DNA of 64,000 nt from Bacteroidota bacterium (GCA_027487835.1 JAIYCU010000037.1:98712-162711); one strand, 5' to 3'. Shown: positions 10,201-19,861, numbered from the stretch's first letter. Program-made: numbers and translations. Notes: a model not told the origin generated them from the letters alone.

Positions 10201-10643
10201 CAGCAGGTATGGTTACAGGTCATGATAATATCAAGCAATCTACTTCTATCATCGATTATATGTTCAGAATGTTAGGTTTTGAATATTTAGGTAGAGAAGA
10301 TTTTGTTCAGGTTGAACCAAATGATACGCAAAGAGCAAGTTTGGCAGTAAATGTGCACAAGTCGAATAACTTAAATTTGAACCCAATGGCTAAGCCTGAT
10401 GCAGAAGTAGGGGCAAGTTTAAGTGCGCAACCGATTGGATTTTACAAGCCAATTGAAACCAAAGCAGAGGCAATTGCCACCGTAGCGGTTGCCAGTGGCT
10501 TAGAAGGACCAATGGACCAAGTGAGTGAAATGAACAAGCGTATGGGTGATAGCCCTGCTTGTCCAACATGCGGACACATAACCATTCGCAGTGGCGCTTG
10601 TTATAAGTGCTTAAACTGCGGAACCCAAACAGGTTGTAGTTAA
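7260..10643 (+). CDS. nrdJ: Vitamin B12-dependent (class II) ribonucleoside-diphosphate reductase
   Basis: This 1127-residue protein reduces ribonucleotides with adenosylcobalamin as radical source. Catalytic-core marks include the NPCSEYMFLDNTACNLASLN region near residues 391-410, APTGTIGL near 590 and the glycyl/cysteine finger-loop region. The C-terminal CPTCGH...CYKCLNCGTQTGC segment supplies redox-active cysteines. Length and the C-terminal zinc-like cysteines are typical of the long NrdJ form. It is monocistronic, followed by a terminator. Being O2-independent, it would serve under changing oxygen; the cell needs cobalamin from synthesis or uptake. Confidence 0.95.
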   Translation: MSRTKKNNEQKGLRVERHFTKDGVNVYDMFTYDYRTSVIKNPNGSVVFEMNNVEVPNFWSQVATDVLAQKYFRKAGVPQADGSSGRETSIKQVAHRMAHCWMKWGQDYGYFDTTDDAQVFYDELAYMVVGQYAAPNSPQWFNTGLHSSYGITGKPQGHYFVNPKTGNLEKSTSAYERPQPHACFILSVDDDLVNEGGIMDLWVREARIFKYGSGVGTNFSKIRGAQEKLSGGGSSSGLMSFLKIGDRAAGAIKSGGTTRRAAKMVCLDLDHPEIVEFINWKKAEEKKVAALIAAGYPSDYEGEAYATVSGQNSNNSVRIPNAFFEALKEGKDWELKARTDGRVMTTIPAKDLWDMIGDAAWACADPGVQYDSTINEWHTCPEGGRINASNPCSEYMFLDNTACNLASLNLMRFFNTETLAFDVKAYEHAARLWTMVLEISVLMAQFPSPEVAQLSYEYRTLGLGYANLGSVLMVAGIPYDSPKAFAWCGALTAILNGVAYQTSAEMAKYLGAFPKFEDNKEHMMRVMRNHRYAAYNATDAYEELTIKPVGIDPKYCPDYLLTSACNNWDLAVQMGEAHGYRNAQATVIAPTGTIGLVMDCDTTGIEPDFALVKFKKLSGGGYFKIINSSVPAALKNLGYSPVEIDAIIKYATGSASLHGAPFINPESLKFRGFTDEEIAKLDKAAAGAFEIGFAFNVWTLGEACLQRLGFKPEEYNSHSFNLLRKLGFTRQEIEAANDFICGTMTVEGAPLLKDEHLPVFDCANKCGNKGERYIAATGHIRMMAAAQPFLSGAISKTINLPNEATVDNIKECYQMSWELGLKANALYRDGCKLSQPLSNKSDVKDEEEIQDAVEQVLGEAAHKPVGELSPEQVLEAATAILNRTHDTAFKHKLAGVVARKTLPGKRAGFTQKATVGGQTIFVRTGEYEDGTLGEIFVDLHKEGATLRSLMNCFSIAVSLGLQYGVPLEEYVDKFTFTRFEPAGMVTGHDNIKQSTSIIDYMFRMLGFEYLGREDFVQVEPNDTQRASLAVNVHKSNNLNLNPMAKPDAEVGASLSAQPIGFYKPIETKAEAIATVAVASGLEGPMDQVSEMNKRMGDSPACPTCGHITIRSGACYKCLNCGTQTGCS

Positions 10644-10667
10644 TTCAGCATTTTGAATGATACCAAG

Positions 10668-10702
10668 AAAAGAGCTGCCAGTAATACTGAGCAGCTCTTT
10701 TT
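10668..10702 (+). terminator. Intrinsic terminator after nrdJ
   Basis: The stem AGAGCTGC (10671-10678) pairs with GCAGCTCT (10691-10698), extended by A-T pairs, and is followed by a T-run. The loop itself contains a short CAGT/ACTG pairing. Confidence 0.85.
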
Positions 10703-10739
10703 GTATTAAATGTTAAGCAATTGTGCCTTGGCAATTCTT

Positions 10740-10770
10740 TTTGTTTAAATACGTTTTGAAGCTATATTTG
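10740..10770 (+). promoter_or_regulatory. Bacteroidota-type promoter for the yfhO-pgk operon
   Basis: TTTG at 10740-10743, a 19-bp spacer and TATATTTG at 10763-10770 match the -33/-7 consensus TTTG-N-TAnnTTTG. The start codon follows 19 bases later. Confidence 0.7.
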
Positions 10771-10789
10771 AAACCTATATATCCTTAGA

Positions 10790-13222
10790 ATGAATTCGTC
10801 TTTAACTAAAAAAGCCCTTCCACATTTGCTTGCCTTAGGCATTATCCTATTGGTAATTTTTGCTTATTTCTCGCCTATTTTTGGCGGCAAACAGCTTAAG
10901 CAATACGATGTAATGCAATGGAAAGCCACCTACCAGGAGATTGCTAAGTTTGAGAAAGAAAGTGGTGAAAGAACTTTCTGGACCAACAGTATTTTTGGTG
11001 GTATGCCAAGCTATTTAATTGGCGCCTCGTATAAAGGTAATTTTACCAATACCATTCTTTTTAACATGCAATTGGTGTTTAAGCACCCAGCAGATACCTT
11101 GTTTTTGCTGTTTGTTTGCTTTTATGCCTTGTTGATTGCTTTTGAAGTTTCACCCTGGTTGGCCATTATTGGTTCACTCGCTTTTGCGTTTTCGTCCTTT
11201 AACTTCATAAACATAGACGCAGGCCATGTTACCAAAGGGAATGCAATTGCCTTTATTCCATTAGTTTTGGCTGGAATTAGAGTAGCCTTATATAAAAACA
11301 AATGGATAGGCGCAATTTTGACGGGCGTTGCCCTTTCTTTTGAATTGGCAGCAGGACATTTACAAATTACCTATTATCTCATATTTGTGATAATGGCGTG
11401 GATGATTTATGAATTGGTTCAAGCCATTAGAAACAAAACCATTCCTGCCTTTTTACTAACGGGTGCATTATTATTAGTAGCTTCAGGCATAGGCATTGGA
11501 ACAAATATTACAGGATTATTAGCTACTGAAGAATATGGAAAATACAGTATTCGTTCAGCCTCTGAATTAACCAAAACAGCCCAAGGCGCATCAAATGAAG
11601 CAAATGCTACCAGTGGCCTTGATAAAGATTATGCTTTGGCCTGGAGTAATGGGGTTTCAGAGCCTTTTACTTTACTTATACCTAATTTCTTAGGAGGCGC
11701 AAGTAATGGAGAATTAAGCACCTCTAGTAACACTTATAAAGAACTACAAGCAAAAGGAATTCCTAATGCTAAAGAGGTTGTTAAGCAAATGCCAATTTAT
11801 TGGGGCGATCAACCCTTTACTGCAGGTCCAATTTATTATGGCGCCATTATCGTTTTCTTATTTGTGTTTGGCATGTTTCTAATTAAAGGAGCTGAAAAAT
11901 GGTGGATTTTTGCAGCCGCCATGCTTTCAATTTTTCTATCGATGGGCAAGAATTTTCCCTTGCTTACCGATGTGTTTTTTGAATACTTTCCTTTATATAA
12001 TAAATTTCGCTCTGTAACATTTGTGCTTTGCGTTGCTCAAGCTATGTTTCCATTTCTAGCTATGTTAGCACTTAAAGAATTTTTACAAGGGAAGGTTAGC
12101 AAGCCTGATTTTACAAAAGCCCTAAAATTTAGTTTAGGAATTGTAGGTGGTATATGCTTGTTTTTTGTGCTATTACCTGGAGCCATTTTTGATTTTAGCA
12201 GTGAGGCAGATGCCAGAATGGGCTTCCCAGATTGGTTAAAAGATGCACTGGTTTTAGATAGAGAAAGCTTAATGCGAATGGACGCCTTGCGTTCATTGGG
12301 GTTTATACTTGCAGCGGCTGCCTTATTATGGTTTAGCTTTGTGGGTAAAATTAAACAGCAAATATTTTTGGTGGCGATGGGTTTGTTAGTTTTAGTAGAC
12401 TTGTGGGGCGTTGATAAACGGTATCTTAATGACAAGGATTTTGAACGCAAAAAATCAGAAGCAGCCATTGAGAAAACTACCCTTGATGAGCAAATATTAG
12501 CCGATCCAGATCCTCATTATCGAGTATATAACAATACAACAGATTTTGATAAAGATGCTTTAACTGCATATTATCATAAAACTTTAGGAGGATACCATGG
12601 CGCAAAAATGAGAAGATACCAAGAATTAATTGAGTGGCAGCTTTCTAAAAATAATATGGAATGCTACAATATGTTAAACGCTAAGTATTTTATTGTGCCT
12701 GATTCGAGCGGCAATAAATTTGTGCAAAGAAATCCTTATAATAACGGCAATGCGTGGTTTGTTGGTGATTTAAAATGGGTAAATACAGCAGATGAAGAAA
12801 TGACGGCATTAAGCAGTTTTAAATCGAAAGAAACTGCCGTTATAAATAAACAATTTGAAAAGGATTTGCTTGGTTTTTCACCTGTAAAGGATTCAAATGC
12901 CACGATAGTTCTAACAAAATACCAACCTAATAAATTAGTTTATGAAAGCAATGTAAGCGCATCACAATATGCAGTGTTTTCAGAAATTTATTATGACAAA
13001 GGTTGGAATGCATACCTAGATGGCAATTTGGTGCCGCACCAACAAGTAGATTATTTATTGCGTGGCATGCAAGTACCGGCAGGCAAGCATAACATAGAGT
13101 TTAGGTTTGAACCAAAAGTGATTGAGACAGGGGAGACTATCGCTTTGGCTTCTTCTATAACCTTGTATGGCTTATTGCTACTTGGATTGGGATTAGGGTT
13201 CAAAAAAGCCAAAGAAGACTAA
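10790..13222 (+). CDS. YfhO family multi-pass membrane protein
   Basis: This 810-residue integral membrane protein has about a dozen hydrophobic segments (first at residues 12-28) and a soluble C-terminal region followed by a final transmembrane helix near residues 783-800. The N-terminal pattern (FGGKQLKQYDVMQW, FGGMPSYLIG) is that of Bacteroidota YfhO-like proteins, related to GT-C type membrane glycosyltransferases. In Bacillus, YfhO takes part in glycosylating lipoteichoic acid; the substrate here is unknown. It heads the operon with the small cysteine protein, pgk and a VanZ-like gene. Confidence 0.8.
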   Translation: MNSSLTKKALPHLLALGIILLVIFAYFSPIFGGKQLKQYDVMQWKATYQEIAKFEKESGERTFWTNSIFGGMPSYLIGASYKGNFTNTILFNMQLVFKHPADTLFLLFVCFYALLIAFEVSPWLAIIGSLAFAFSSFNFINIDAGHVTKGNAIAFIPLVLAGIRVALYKNKWIGAILTGVALSFELAAGHLQITYYLIFVIMAWMIYELVQAIRNKTIPAFLLTGALLLVASGIGIGTNITGLLATEEYGKYSIRSASELTKTAQGASNEANATSGLDKDYALAWSNGVSEPFTLLIPNFLGGASNGELSTSSNTYKELQAKGIPNAKEVVKQMPIYWGDQPFTAGPIYYGAIIVFLFVFGMFLIKGAEKWWIFAAAMLSIFLSMGKNFPLLTDVFFEYFPLYNKFRSVTFVLCVAQAMFPFLAMLALKEFLQGKVSKPDFTKALKFSLGIVGGICLFFVLLPGAIFDFSSEADARMGFPDWLKDALVLDRESLMRMDALRSLGFILAAAALLWFSFVGKIKQQIFLVAMGLLVLVDLWGVDKRYLNDKDFERKKSEAAIEKTTLDEQILADPDPHYRVYNNTTDFDKDALTAYYHKTLGGYHGAKMRRYQELIEWQLSKNNMECYNMLNAKYFIVPDSSGNKFVQRNPYNNGNAWFVGDLKWVNTADEEMTALSSFKSKETAVINKQFEKDLLGFSPVKDSNATIVLTKYQPNKLVYESNVSASQYAVFSEIYYDKGWNAYLDGNLVPHQQVDYLLRGMQVPAGKHNIEFRFEPKVIETGETIALASSITLYGLLLLGLGLGFKKAKED

Positions 13223-13225
13223 TCA

Positions 13226-13387
13226 ATGACAAACTCCTTGCAATGGGTTGTTATCGCAATATTGTTTATTGCGGCTGTTATTTATTTGATTAATCGAATC
13301 AATAAAAGCAGTAAAGGGCACGCTTGTGAAGGAGCATCCTGTAACTGCGGTCCAAAATTAGGGACCAAGAAAGCAAGTATACTTTAA
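13226..13387 (+). CDS. Small FeoB-associated-type Cys-rich membrane protein
   Basis: This 53-residue ORF starts 3 bases after the yfhO-like stop and ends 23 bases before pgk. It has one N-terminal transmembrane helix (about residues 6-22), then a short basic tail with Cys34, Cys39 and Cys41 (CEGASCNCG). That architecture is the one annotated as FeoB-associated Cys-rich membrane protein, thought to accompany ferrous iron transport. No feoB is present here, so the functional link is by family only. The perfect operon spacing supports a real gene. Confidence 0.8.
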   Translation: MTNSLQWVVIAILFIAAVIYLINRINKSSKGHACEGASCNCGPKLGTKKASIL

Positions 13388-13410
13388 ACTACCTCCAAAA
13401 TTTATAATTT

Positions 13411-14622
13411 ATGAAAACAGTAGATACAATCAATTTCGCCGGCAAAAGAGCTTTGGTGCGTGTAGATTTTAATGTCCCTTTGGACAAGAAGACGCTTGAG
13501 ATTACTGATGATGCTAGAATTAGAGCAACCATACCCACTTTAAAGAAAATACTTTCAGATAGTGGATCATGTATTTTAATGAGTCATTTAGGCAGGCCAC
13601 TAAAAAAATTGAAAGAAGATGGTACGGTAGATTTTGAAAAGCATACCCTAAAAAACGCCCTAGCTAAAACATCAGAATTATTAGGTGTTGAGGTGAAGTT
13701 TGGTGGTGATTGTATAGGGTCTGAAGCCGCTGAAATGGCTAAGAATTTAAAACCAGGTGAGGTAATGTTATTAGAGAACCTCCGTTTTTATAAGGAAGAA
13801 GAAAAAGGCGATGAAGCCTTTGCCCAGAAATTAGCTTCTTTGGGTGATGTTTATGTAAATGATGCATTTGGAACAGCGCACCGTGCACATGCTTCGACAG
13901 CAATTATAGCTAAGTTTTTTACAGATAAGTGTTTTGGATATGTGATGGCAAGAGAGGTAGCTAATGCAGAAAAGGTTATTCATAATGCCGAGCGCCCATT
14001 CACTGCTATAACGGGTGGTGCTAAGGTATCAGATAAATTATTAATTTTAGAAAATCTAATTGATAAAGTAGATAATCTTATCATTGGCGGAGGTATGGCT
14101 TATACCTTTTTAAAAGCAATGGGATATGAAATTGGATCAAGTCTTTGTGAAGACGATAGGCTTGAACTATGTTTGGCCTTAATGAAAAAGGCAGAAGAGA
14201 AGGGGGTTAAATTATTACTTCCAGAAGATTCTATTGTGGCAGATGCTTTTTCTAATGAAGCCAATTATAAAACCTGCGATAATAAGCACATTGAAAAGGG
14301 TTGGATGGGTTTAGATATTGGTCCAAAAGCTTCAGCGCACTTTGCAGAAGTAATAAAGAATTCAAGAACAATATTATGGAACGGCCCAATGGGCGTTTTT
14401 GAAATGTCACATTTTGAAAATGGAACAAAAACGGCTGCCATTGCAGTAGCTGCTGCCACCCAAACTGGTGCATTTAGTTTAATAGGAGGAGGAGATAGCG
14501 CAGCAGCTGTAGCTAAGTTTGGCTTTGAAGATCAAGTGAGTTATATAAGCACAGGCGGTGGAGCTTTATTAGAGTATTTTGAAGGCAAAGTTTTGCCAGG
14601 CATTGCTGCCATAAACGAATGA
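13411..14622 (+). CDS. pgk: Phosphoglycerate kinase
   Basis: This glycolytic enzyme transfers phosphate from 1,3-bisphosphoglycerate to ADP. Marks are RVDFNVPL near residue 17, SHLGRP near 59, the GGAKVSDK hinge segment near 205 and the nucleotide-binding GGGDSAAA near 370. The length of 403 residues is standard. The stop overlaps the next start by 4 bases. Confidence 0.97.
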   Translation: MKTVDTINFAGKRALVRVDFNVPLDKKTLEITDDARIRATIPTLKKILSDSGSCILMSHLGRPLKKLKEDGTVDFEKHTLKNALAKTSELLGVEVKFGGDCIGSEAAEMAKNLKPGEVMLLENLRFYKEEEKGDEAFAQKLASLGDVYVNDAFGTAHRAHASTAIIAKFFTDKCFGYVMAREVANAEKVIHNAERPFTAITGGAKVSDKLLILENLIDKVDNLIIGGGMAYTFLKAMGYEIGSSLCEDDRLELCLALMKKAEEKGVKLLLPEDSIVADAFSNEANYKTCDNKHIEKGWMGLDIGPKASAHFAEVIKNSRTILWNGPMGVFEMSHFENGTKTAAIAVAAATQTGAFSLIGGGDSAAAVAKFGFEDQVSYISTGGGALLEYFEGKVLPGIAAINE

Positions 14623-14969
14623 GATTTTTAACTGTATATTGGAAAGCCCTTTTATGGGCTTTTCTAATATTAGTTGCTTGTGGTATGAATGGAAACAGCT
14701 TGCCAAAATTATCTTTTGATTTTGGGATTGATAAAATTGTTCATTTTTTTCTTTTTTTCATACAAGCCATGCTCATTTACTTGCCCAATAAAAAACAGCT
14801 TTGGGTGGCGATTTTATTGTCGAGTTGCTACGGGGCATTGATTGAGTTATTGCAAATGACAGTTTTTATAAATAGGTCGTTCGACTTTGCAGACATGCTT
14901 GCAGATGTCATTGGTGCTTTGCTATGTCTGCCTATTTTAAAACTATGGGAACGCTTTAGCAGAAGGTAA
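14619..14969 (+). CDS. VanZ-like family membrane protein
   Basis: This 116-residue protein has four predicted membrane segments and the VanZ pattern: an early DKIVHF motif (about residues 37-42), a central hydrophobic helix, then GALIELLQ and an [16 protein letters not shown] segment. VanZ of enterococci gives low teicoplanin resistance; the role in Gram-negatives is unknown. The start codon overlaps the pgk stop (ATGA), so it is translationally coupled to pgk. Confidence 0.85.
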   Translation: MRFLTVYWKALLWAFLILVACGMNGNSLPKLSFDFGIDKIVHFFLFFIQAMLIYLPNKKQLWVAILLSSCYGALIELLQMTVFINRSFDFADMLADVIGALLCLPILKLWERFSRR

Positions 14970-14970
14970 T

Positions 14971-15000
14971 AAAAGTACCTCTTTAATTATGGGACTTTTA
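14971..15000. terminator. Weak bidirectional terminator between vanZ-like gene and sensor kinase
   Basis: AAAAGT-A-CC (14971-14979) can pair with GG-G-ACTTTT (14991-14999) with one internal mismatch. A/T tracts at both feet suit the convergent arrangement, but the stem is short. Confidence 0.4.
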
Positions 15001-15004
15001 AAAC

Positions 15005-17911
15005 TTATAGTAGACTTCCTAAATCGCCGCTTATGGGTTTCTTTGTGGTTGGATTTGAACTGGAATTTCTTACACTAGAAAGTTTTATGAAAAGATCTGT
15101 AGGATTAAAAGGCTTGCTGATATAATCATTCATGCCTCTTTCTAAAACCTTATTTTTTGCCTCTTCATTTACATTGGCAGTGAGGGCAAAAATGGGTATT
15201 TGTGAATTGAAAGTTCGGATCGTTTTAGCAGCCTCAAAACCATCCATTTCTGGCATTTGAAGGTCCATTAGGATTAAGTCAAATGTCATCTTTTTGGCAC
15301 ATGCAACCGCCTCAAGTCCATTGGAAGCAACGGTTGTATTCGCATTCCACTTTTGCAAGAATTTGCGCGCTACAAATACATTCATAGCATTATCTTCAAC
15401 CAATAAAATTTCCATGCCAGCCAATTGATTTCCATCTGTATCATCTAACACTAGCTTAGGGATTTGTGTTGAATTTGCAATTTTAAGGTTTAGTTTGAAC
15501 CAAAAGGTCGACCCTTTGCCAATTTCACTTTTAACTGCAAGTTGTCCGCCCATTATCTCAATGAGCCTTTTAGTTATTGCGAGTCCAAGTCCAGTACCCC
15601 CATATTTGCGCGTGGTTTCACTAGAAGCTTGCGTAAATTCATCAAAAATGAAATTTAGATGCTGTTCTTCAATTCCAATACCTGTATCTGCGATGCTAAA
15701 TAAAATTTCAACTTCATCTTCATTTAAGGATTGTTTTTGTAAAGAAACTACAACACTACCTGTATTTGTAAATTTAATGGCATTAGAAATTAGGTTACTC
15801 AATATTTGGTTTATGCGCAAAGGGTCTCCTAATATTCCTATTGGTAAATCATTACTTGATTTAAGTTGAAGTCGAATTCCTTTCTCATTGGCTTTGCCAA
15901 TAAAAGCCTTCATGTTGTTTTGAACTAGCTCTAATAGGTCGATAGCACTCGTTTCTAAGTCCATTTTACCAGCGTCTATTTTGCTGAAATCAAGGATATC
16001 GTTTAGTAAGAAAAGTAGGTTATCAGCTGAATATTTGAGTGCTTTTAGGTTTTCCAATTGTTCAGGATTAGGCTTCTCAATTAGCAACAAATTAATAATT
16101 CCTATAACCCCATTCATAGGGGTGCGAATTTCATGACTCATAGTAGCTAGAAAAAGGCTCCTTGCCTTGCTTGCTTCTTGTGCTTTTTCGAGGGCTACTT
16201 TATATTCTTCTTCTAATTTTTTGCGGTAATCAATATTACTAAAAGTTCCAATAGCCCTAGTTGGGTTGCCCTCAGCGTCTGTTTCTGCAATCTTACCACG
16301 GTCTAGAACCCAAATATAGGAACCATCTTCTTTGCGCATTCTGTATTCTTGTTCATAAAAATGAGTTTTGCCTTCTAGGTGATCTACAAACGTATTCCAA
16401 GCGCGTGGAAGGTCTTCGGGATGTACCATTTCTTCCCATGATAACGGTAACTTTTCGAAACTTTTATAACCAAGCATTTCATTTAGAACAGAAGAGAAGA
16501 AACTTTCGTCTGTACTTAAATTAACATCCCAAACGGCATCTCTGCTGCCTGAAAGGGCGTAATTCCACCTTTTTTCTGCTGTTTCTAATTCTAATTGTTG
16601 TTTTACATTTTCTGTAATATTCTCAACAATGCCAAGAATTAATTCAACTTCATTATGGTTATCTAGGATTGGGATTTTAAAAGTACGTGCATAGATAAAA
16701 TCATCTCCCACATCAACGCGCAACTTTTGAATAAGCAGGGGTTCCTTGTCGGCAATTACCATTTCGTCCGTTTGCGTATACAGTTGGATTTCGCCAGAAT
16801 CTTTAAAAATATCTTCATCAGTTTTTCCAATAACCATGGCCTCCGAAATGCCAAAAATGGTTTCAAGTTCTTTGTTCCAAAGGGTATAAACAGCGCCTTG
16901 TTTCACACTTTTTACGAAAACTCCAAGGGGCAAATGTGAAATTAATTTATTAAGAAAAATGCTTTGCTGTTCATGTTTAATGGATTCTTCTTTTCTGGTA
17001 GTGATGTCTTCAATTACAATGGAGACCCTTGGTGGTTGGCTATTTTGAATTTTCCTTAGTTTGGCAGCATAGTGATGTATTCCATCTGCTAGATTGTATT
17101 GATATTCGGCATCAATTGGAATTCCAGTTTGTTTAACTTGTTCAAAATAACTGCTAAGGTTCAATTGAAATGGTTTGTCGAACAGCTCTTCTACTGTTTT
17201 TTCTTTAAAATAGGATTCCTCATAAAACAGCGGAACATTTTCACTCCTCCATACCTTCGTACATTGATCGTTTTCATCCATTTCAAAGATAATTTCCTGG
17301 GTAGAATTGAGCATAAGTTGTAAATTCTCTGTAAGCAGTTGTTGCTCTTGAAAGGCTTTTTTTCTTTGGGTGATATCAATAGCTTTTACTACAATTCCGG
17401 CGGATTGTTCTAGTAACTTTATGGGTGTAATGGTAACTTCAAAATAGCGAAACCCATCCCTGAATTTATATTCAAAATCAAAAGTAAATTGCTCTCCATG
17501 TAAAGCTCTTTTATACCAGCTATTCCAAAGTCTATAGACCGCATGTTTGCCTTCTGGAAATAAAATGCTAACACCTGTTTGCGGGGCTCTTTGCCAAAAG
17601 CCTTTGAAGAGATGGGAAAACACTTCATTAAACGAAATGAGTTTAAAATTGGCATCCACGCACCAAATAGCATCTTTATCATTTTGCATTAAGGCTTGCA
17701 GATTTGCATCCATAAAGCCTGGGTTGTTAGATTTTCCTTCATCCTTTTGGTTCAAACCGAAATACACTGCTAAAAACATTGTAATAATTCCCAATAGCAT
17801 TAAGCTGCCTGAAAACACGTCGCCAGCAACATAGTTTCTTATGGTCGCTAATAAAAGAAACAATAGCGCAAGGGCAGCAGCTAAAAATATGGGTTGTTTA
17901 TGAGCTTGCAT
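15005..17911 (-). CDS. Multi-PAS hybrid sensor histidine kinase with receiver domain
   Basis: Two N-terminal transmembrane helices are followed by about four PAS/PAC modules. Next come a HisKA domain with the phospho-accepting His in ATMSHEIRTPMNG, an HATPase domain (N-box NQILSNLISNAIKF, DTGIGI, GGTGLGL) and a C-terminal receiver (LLVEDN ... LILMDLQMPEMDG, phospho-Asp about 80 residues before the end). The signal is unknown. I prefer the ATG at 17911 (MQAHKQPIF), which overlaps menC by 14 bases; the ATG at 17938 adds nine residues and lengthens the overlap to 41 bases. A downstream partner regulator is not adjacent. Confidence 0.9.
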   Translation of the reverse strand: MQAHKQPIFLAAALALLFLLLATIRNYVAGDVFSGSLMLLGIITMFLAVYFGLNQKDEGKSNNPGFMDANLQALMQNDKDAIWCVDANFKLISFNEVFSHLFKGFWQRAPQTGVSILFPEGKHAVYRLWNSWYKRALHGEQFTFDFEYKFRDGFRYFEVTITPIKLLEQSAGIVVKAIDITQRKKAFQEQQLLTENLQLMLNSTQEIIFEMDENDQCTKVWRSENVPLFYEESYFKEKTVEELFDKPFQLNLSSYFEQVKQTGIPIDAEYQYNLADGIHHYAAKLRKIQNSQPPRVSIVIEDITTRKEESIKHEQQSIFLNKLISHLPLGVFVKSVKQGAVYTLWNKELETIFGISEAMVIGKTDEDIFKDSGEIQLYTQTDEMVIADKEPLLIQKLRVDVGDDFIYARTFKIPILDNHNEVELILGIVENITENVKQQLELETAEKRWNYALSGSRDAVWDVNLSTDESFFSSVLNEMLGYKSFEKLPLSWEEMVHPEDLPRAWNTFVDHLEGKTHFYEQEYRMRKEDGSYIWVLDRGKIAETDAEGNPTRAIGTFSNIDYRKKLEEEYKVALEKAQEASKARSLFLATMSHEIRTPMNGVIGIINLLLIEKPNPEQLENLKALKYSADNLLFLLNDILDFSKIDAGKMDLETSAIDLLELVQNNMKAFIGKANEKGIRLQLKSSNDLPIGILGDPLRINQILSNLISNAIKFTNTGSVVVSLQKQSLNEDEVEILFSIADTGIGIEEQHLNFIFDEFTQASSETTRKYGGTGLGLAITKRLIEIMGGQLAVKSEIGKGSTFWFKLNLKIANSTQIPKLVLDDTDGNQLAGMEILLVEDNAMNVFVARKFLQKWNANTTVASNGLEAVACAKKMTFDLILMDLQMPEMDGFEAAKTIRTFNSQIPIFALTANVNEEAKNKVLERGMNDYISKPFNPTDLFIKLSSVRNSSSNPTTKKPISGDLGSLL

Positions 17912-18950
17912 TAGGTAGTTTCCAAACGTGTGTGGCAAGATAAAACAAGTGCTCCCCTTTCACTAATAAAGGTGATGGAAAGTTATTCTCATACAACATA
18001 CCAGTGCCTAAACCTTGTGGAATAATAGGATGTTTTGTGGCTACCCATTGGGCAATTGCGTTGAGACCAATGTTAGATTCTAAGGCAGAGGTGGCCCACC
18101 AGTTTATGTTTAAATTATCTGCTATTTTAATCCAATGGTTTGCATTTTTGACGCCCCCAATTAAGGTAGGTTTTAAAATAAGATAGCTTGGCGAAATTTG
18201 CCTAAGCCATTTTTCTGATTCAACATTAGGTATTTTGCCAATTAGTTCCTCATCTAATGCGATGGCAATTGGGCTTGTTTTGCATAATTTTTCCAAGGCA
18301 TCAGGTTGCTGAGTAGCAATAGGTTGTTCAATGGAATGAATGTCAAATCGGTTTAATTCTTTTAATTTTATTGCGGCATCCCCTGTTTCAAAAGCACCAT
18401 TGGCATCTAGTCTAATTTGCACCTTTGAGGCAAGATGTTTTTTTCTAAATTGCTCTAGCATGCTGCATTCTGCATCAAAATCATGTGCCCCTACTTTAAA
18501 TTTAATACAACTAAAGCCAGATTCAACCTTTTTGGTAGCTTCAGCTAGCATGAGTGGAATTTGAGACATCCAAACTAAGCCGTTTATCCAAATAGGTGCT
18601 TGCTGTAAAAATGTGGATTCAAAAATCACGCGTCTGCCACCATTTTCTAAATCGAGATGTGCTGTTTCAAGTGCAAAATTAATTGCAGGGTATGTTTCTA
18701 ATTCTTCTGGTGGTATTTGTTCACCTTGGTTTAACCTAGATAAAAATGACTGCAGTATGCTTGGAAAATTATCAAGTGCATCTATGCTTAATCCTTTTAA
18801 TGGTGAAGCTTCACCGAAGCCTACTAGGCCAGGTACTTTGCTGTCACTTACTTTGATAAGATGGGCTACATGTGAATCAATTTTACCGCGAGAGGTTCTG
18901 GCCTCGAAACTAAACTTTAACTCGTGATTTAAATATTCATAAATTCTCAT
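17898..18950 (-). CDS. menC: o-Succinylbenzoate synthase (enolase superfamily)
   Basis: This 350-residue enzyme of the muconate-lactonizing subgroup dehydrates SHCHC to o-succinylbenzoate in menaquinone synthesis. Visible marks are FKVGAHDFDAE (catalytic Lys), LDANGAF (first metal Asp), IEQPI (Glu), ALDEE (Asp-Glu), LKPTLIGG (second Lys) and SALESNIGL. Its 5' end overlaps the menA stop by 4 bases, so menA-menC are coupled, which supports MenC over other enolase-superfamily roles. Confidence 0.92.
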   Translation of the reverse strand: MRIYEYLNHELKFSFEARTSRGKIDSHVAHLIKVSDSKVPGLVGFGEASPLKGLSIDALDNFPSILQSFLSRLNQGEQIPPEELETYPAINFALETAHLDLENGGRRVIFESTFLQQAPIWINGLVWMSQIPLMLAEATKKVESGFSCIKFKVGAHDFDAECSMLEQFRKKHLASKVQIRLDANGAFETGDAAIKLKELNRFDIHSIEQPIATQQPDALEKLCKTSPIAIALDEELIGKIPNVESEKWLRQISPSYLILKPTLIGGVKNANHWIKIADNLNINWWATSALESNIGLNAIAQWVATKHPIIPQGLGTGMLYENNFPSPLLVKGEHLFYLATHVWKLPNASS

Positions 18951-19861
18951 GTAATACTAAAAAAAAGCTGAAGGTTAGCACTAATTAAAAAACATGTCAA
19001 GGACAAGTATTTAAGCAAAGGGTCGAAATCTTCTTGCTTTTGAATTCGCCAAGCTACCATCAAATTTAGCATAATTAGCATGGTAATACTAAAGGCTAGA
19101 AAAGGACCGAAATTTTCTTTAATGATAAACAGGGTAAAGCAAGCAATGGGTAAAAGAAGCAAAAGGCTATAATAAATTTTAGCGCCAAATAGACCCAACC
19201 TTACGGCAATGCTATTTTTACCTGCAACCTTATCAGAGTCTATGTCTCTCATATTGTTGAGGTGTAAAACCCCAGTAGACAGTGCGCCAAAAGCCACAGC
19301 CAAAAGCCATGTACTTTGGCTTATGCTAGCGGTTTGTAAATATTGGGTACCTGCCACAGCGGTGAGTCCGAAGAAAATAAATACAGCCACATCTCCAAGT
19401 CCCCTATAACCGTAAGGTCGCTTCCCATTTGTATAGGCAATGGCTGCAATAATTCCAATAATTCCTATAGACAGTAAAACCAAAACACCCACCCATCCAA
19501 TTACTTTGTAAGAAAAGAAAAGTAGAATGCAACCGCTAACAAAAGCTAGGACGGCACTCAGTTTCATGGCATTTTTCATTTCATTCGCACTTATGGTTCC
19601 GGTTTGAACCGAGCGTTTAGGACCCTTTCTTCCGTCGTGGTCTGCGCCATGCACCGAATCGCCGTAGTCATTGGCAAAATTTGAAAGGATTTGAAGGAAA
19701 AGAGCAGTAAGTAATGTAAAAATACTTGTACCTAAAGTTAGTTTTTGTTGTATTTGAACCGCAAAAAGCCCCGCCCAGATGCAAGACATTGATAGAAAAA
19801 GGGTACGGAGGCGCATAGCTTGTAGCCATGCCGAAAATTTGCTTACTTTTGTTTGCTTCAT
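18947..19861 (-). CDS. menA: 1,4-Dihydroxy-2-naphthoate polyprenyltransferase
   Basis: This UbiA-family membrane prenyltransferase attaches the isoprenoid tail to DHNA. About eight transmembrane segments are present. The first Asp-rich motif is NFANDYGDSVHGAD and the second is NNMRDIDSDKVAGK. The ATG at 19861 (MKQTKVSKF) fits family N-termini; an upstream in-frame ATG at 19882 would add seven residues. The 19861 start codon overlaps the start codon of the divergent clc gene by two bases (shared CATG). Confidence 0.92.
   Translation of the reverse strand: MKQTKVSKFSAWLQAMRLRTLFLSMSCIWAGLFAVQIQQKLTLGTSIFTLLTALFLQILSNFANDYGDSVHGADHDGRKGPKRSVQTGTISANEMKNAMKLSAVLAFVSGCILLFFSYKVIGWVGVLVLLSIGIIGIIAAIAYTNGKRPYGYRGLGDVAVFIFFGLTAVAGTQYLQTASISQSTWLLAVAFGALSTGVLHLNNMRDIDSDKVAGKNSIAVRLGLFGAKIYYSLLLLLPIACFTLFIIKENFGPFLAFSITMLIMLNLMVAWRIQKQEDFDPLLKYLSLTCFLISANLQLFFSIT
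19844..19851 (+). promoter_or_regulatory. -7 element for the CLC gene, inside menA
   Basis: TACTTTTG matches TAnnTTTG and ends eight bases before the CLC start codon. A weak CTTG lies 21 bases upstream. The distance implies a very short or absent 5' leader, and the element lies inside the menA coding region. Confidence 0.5.
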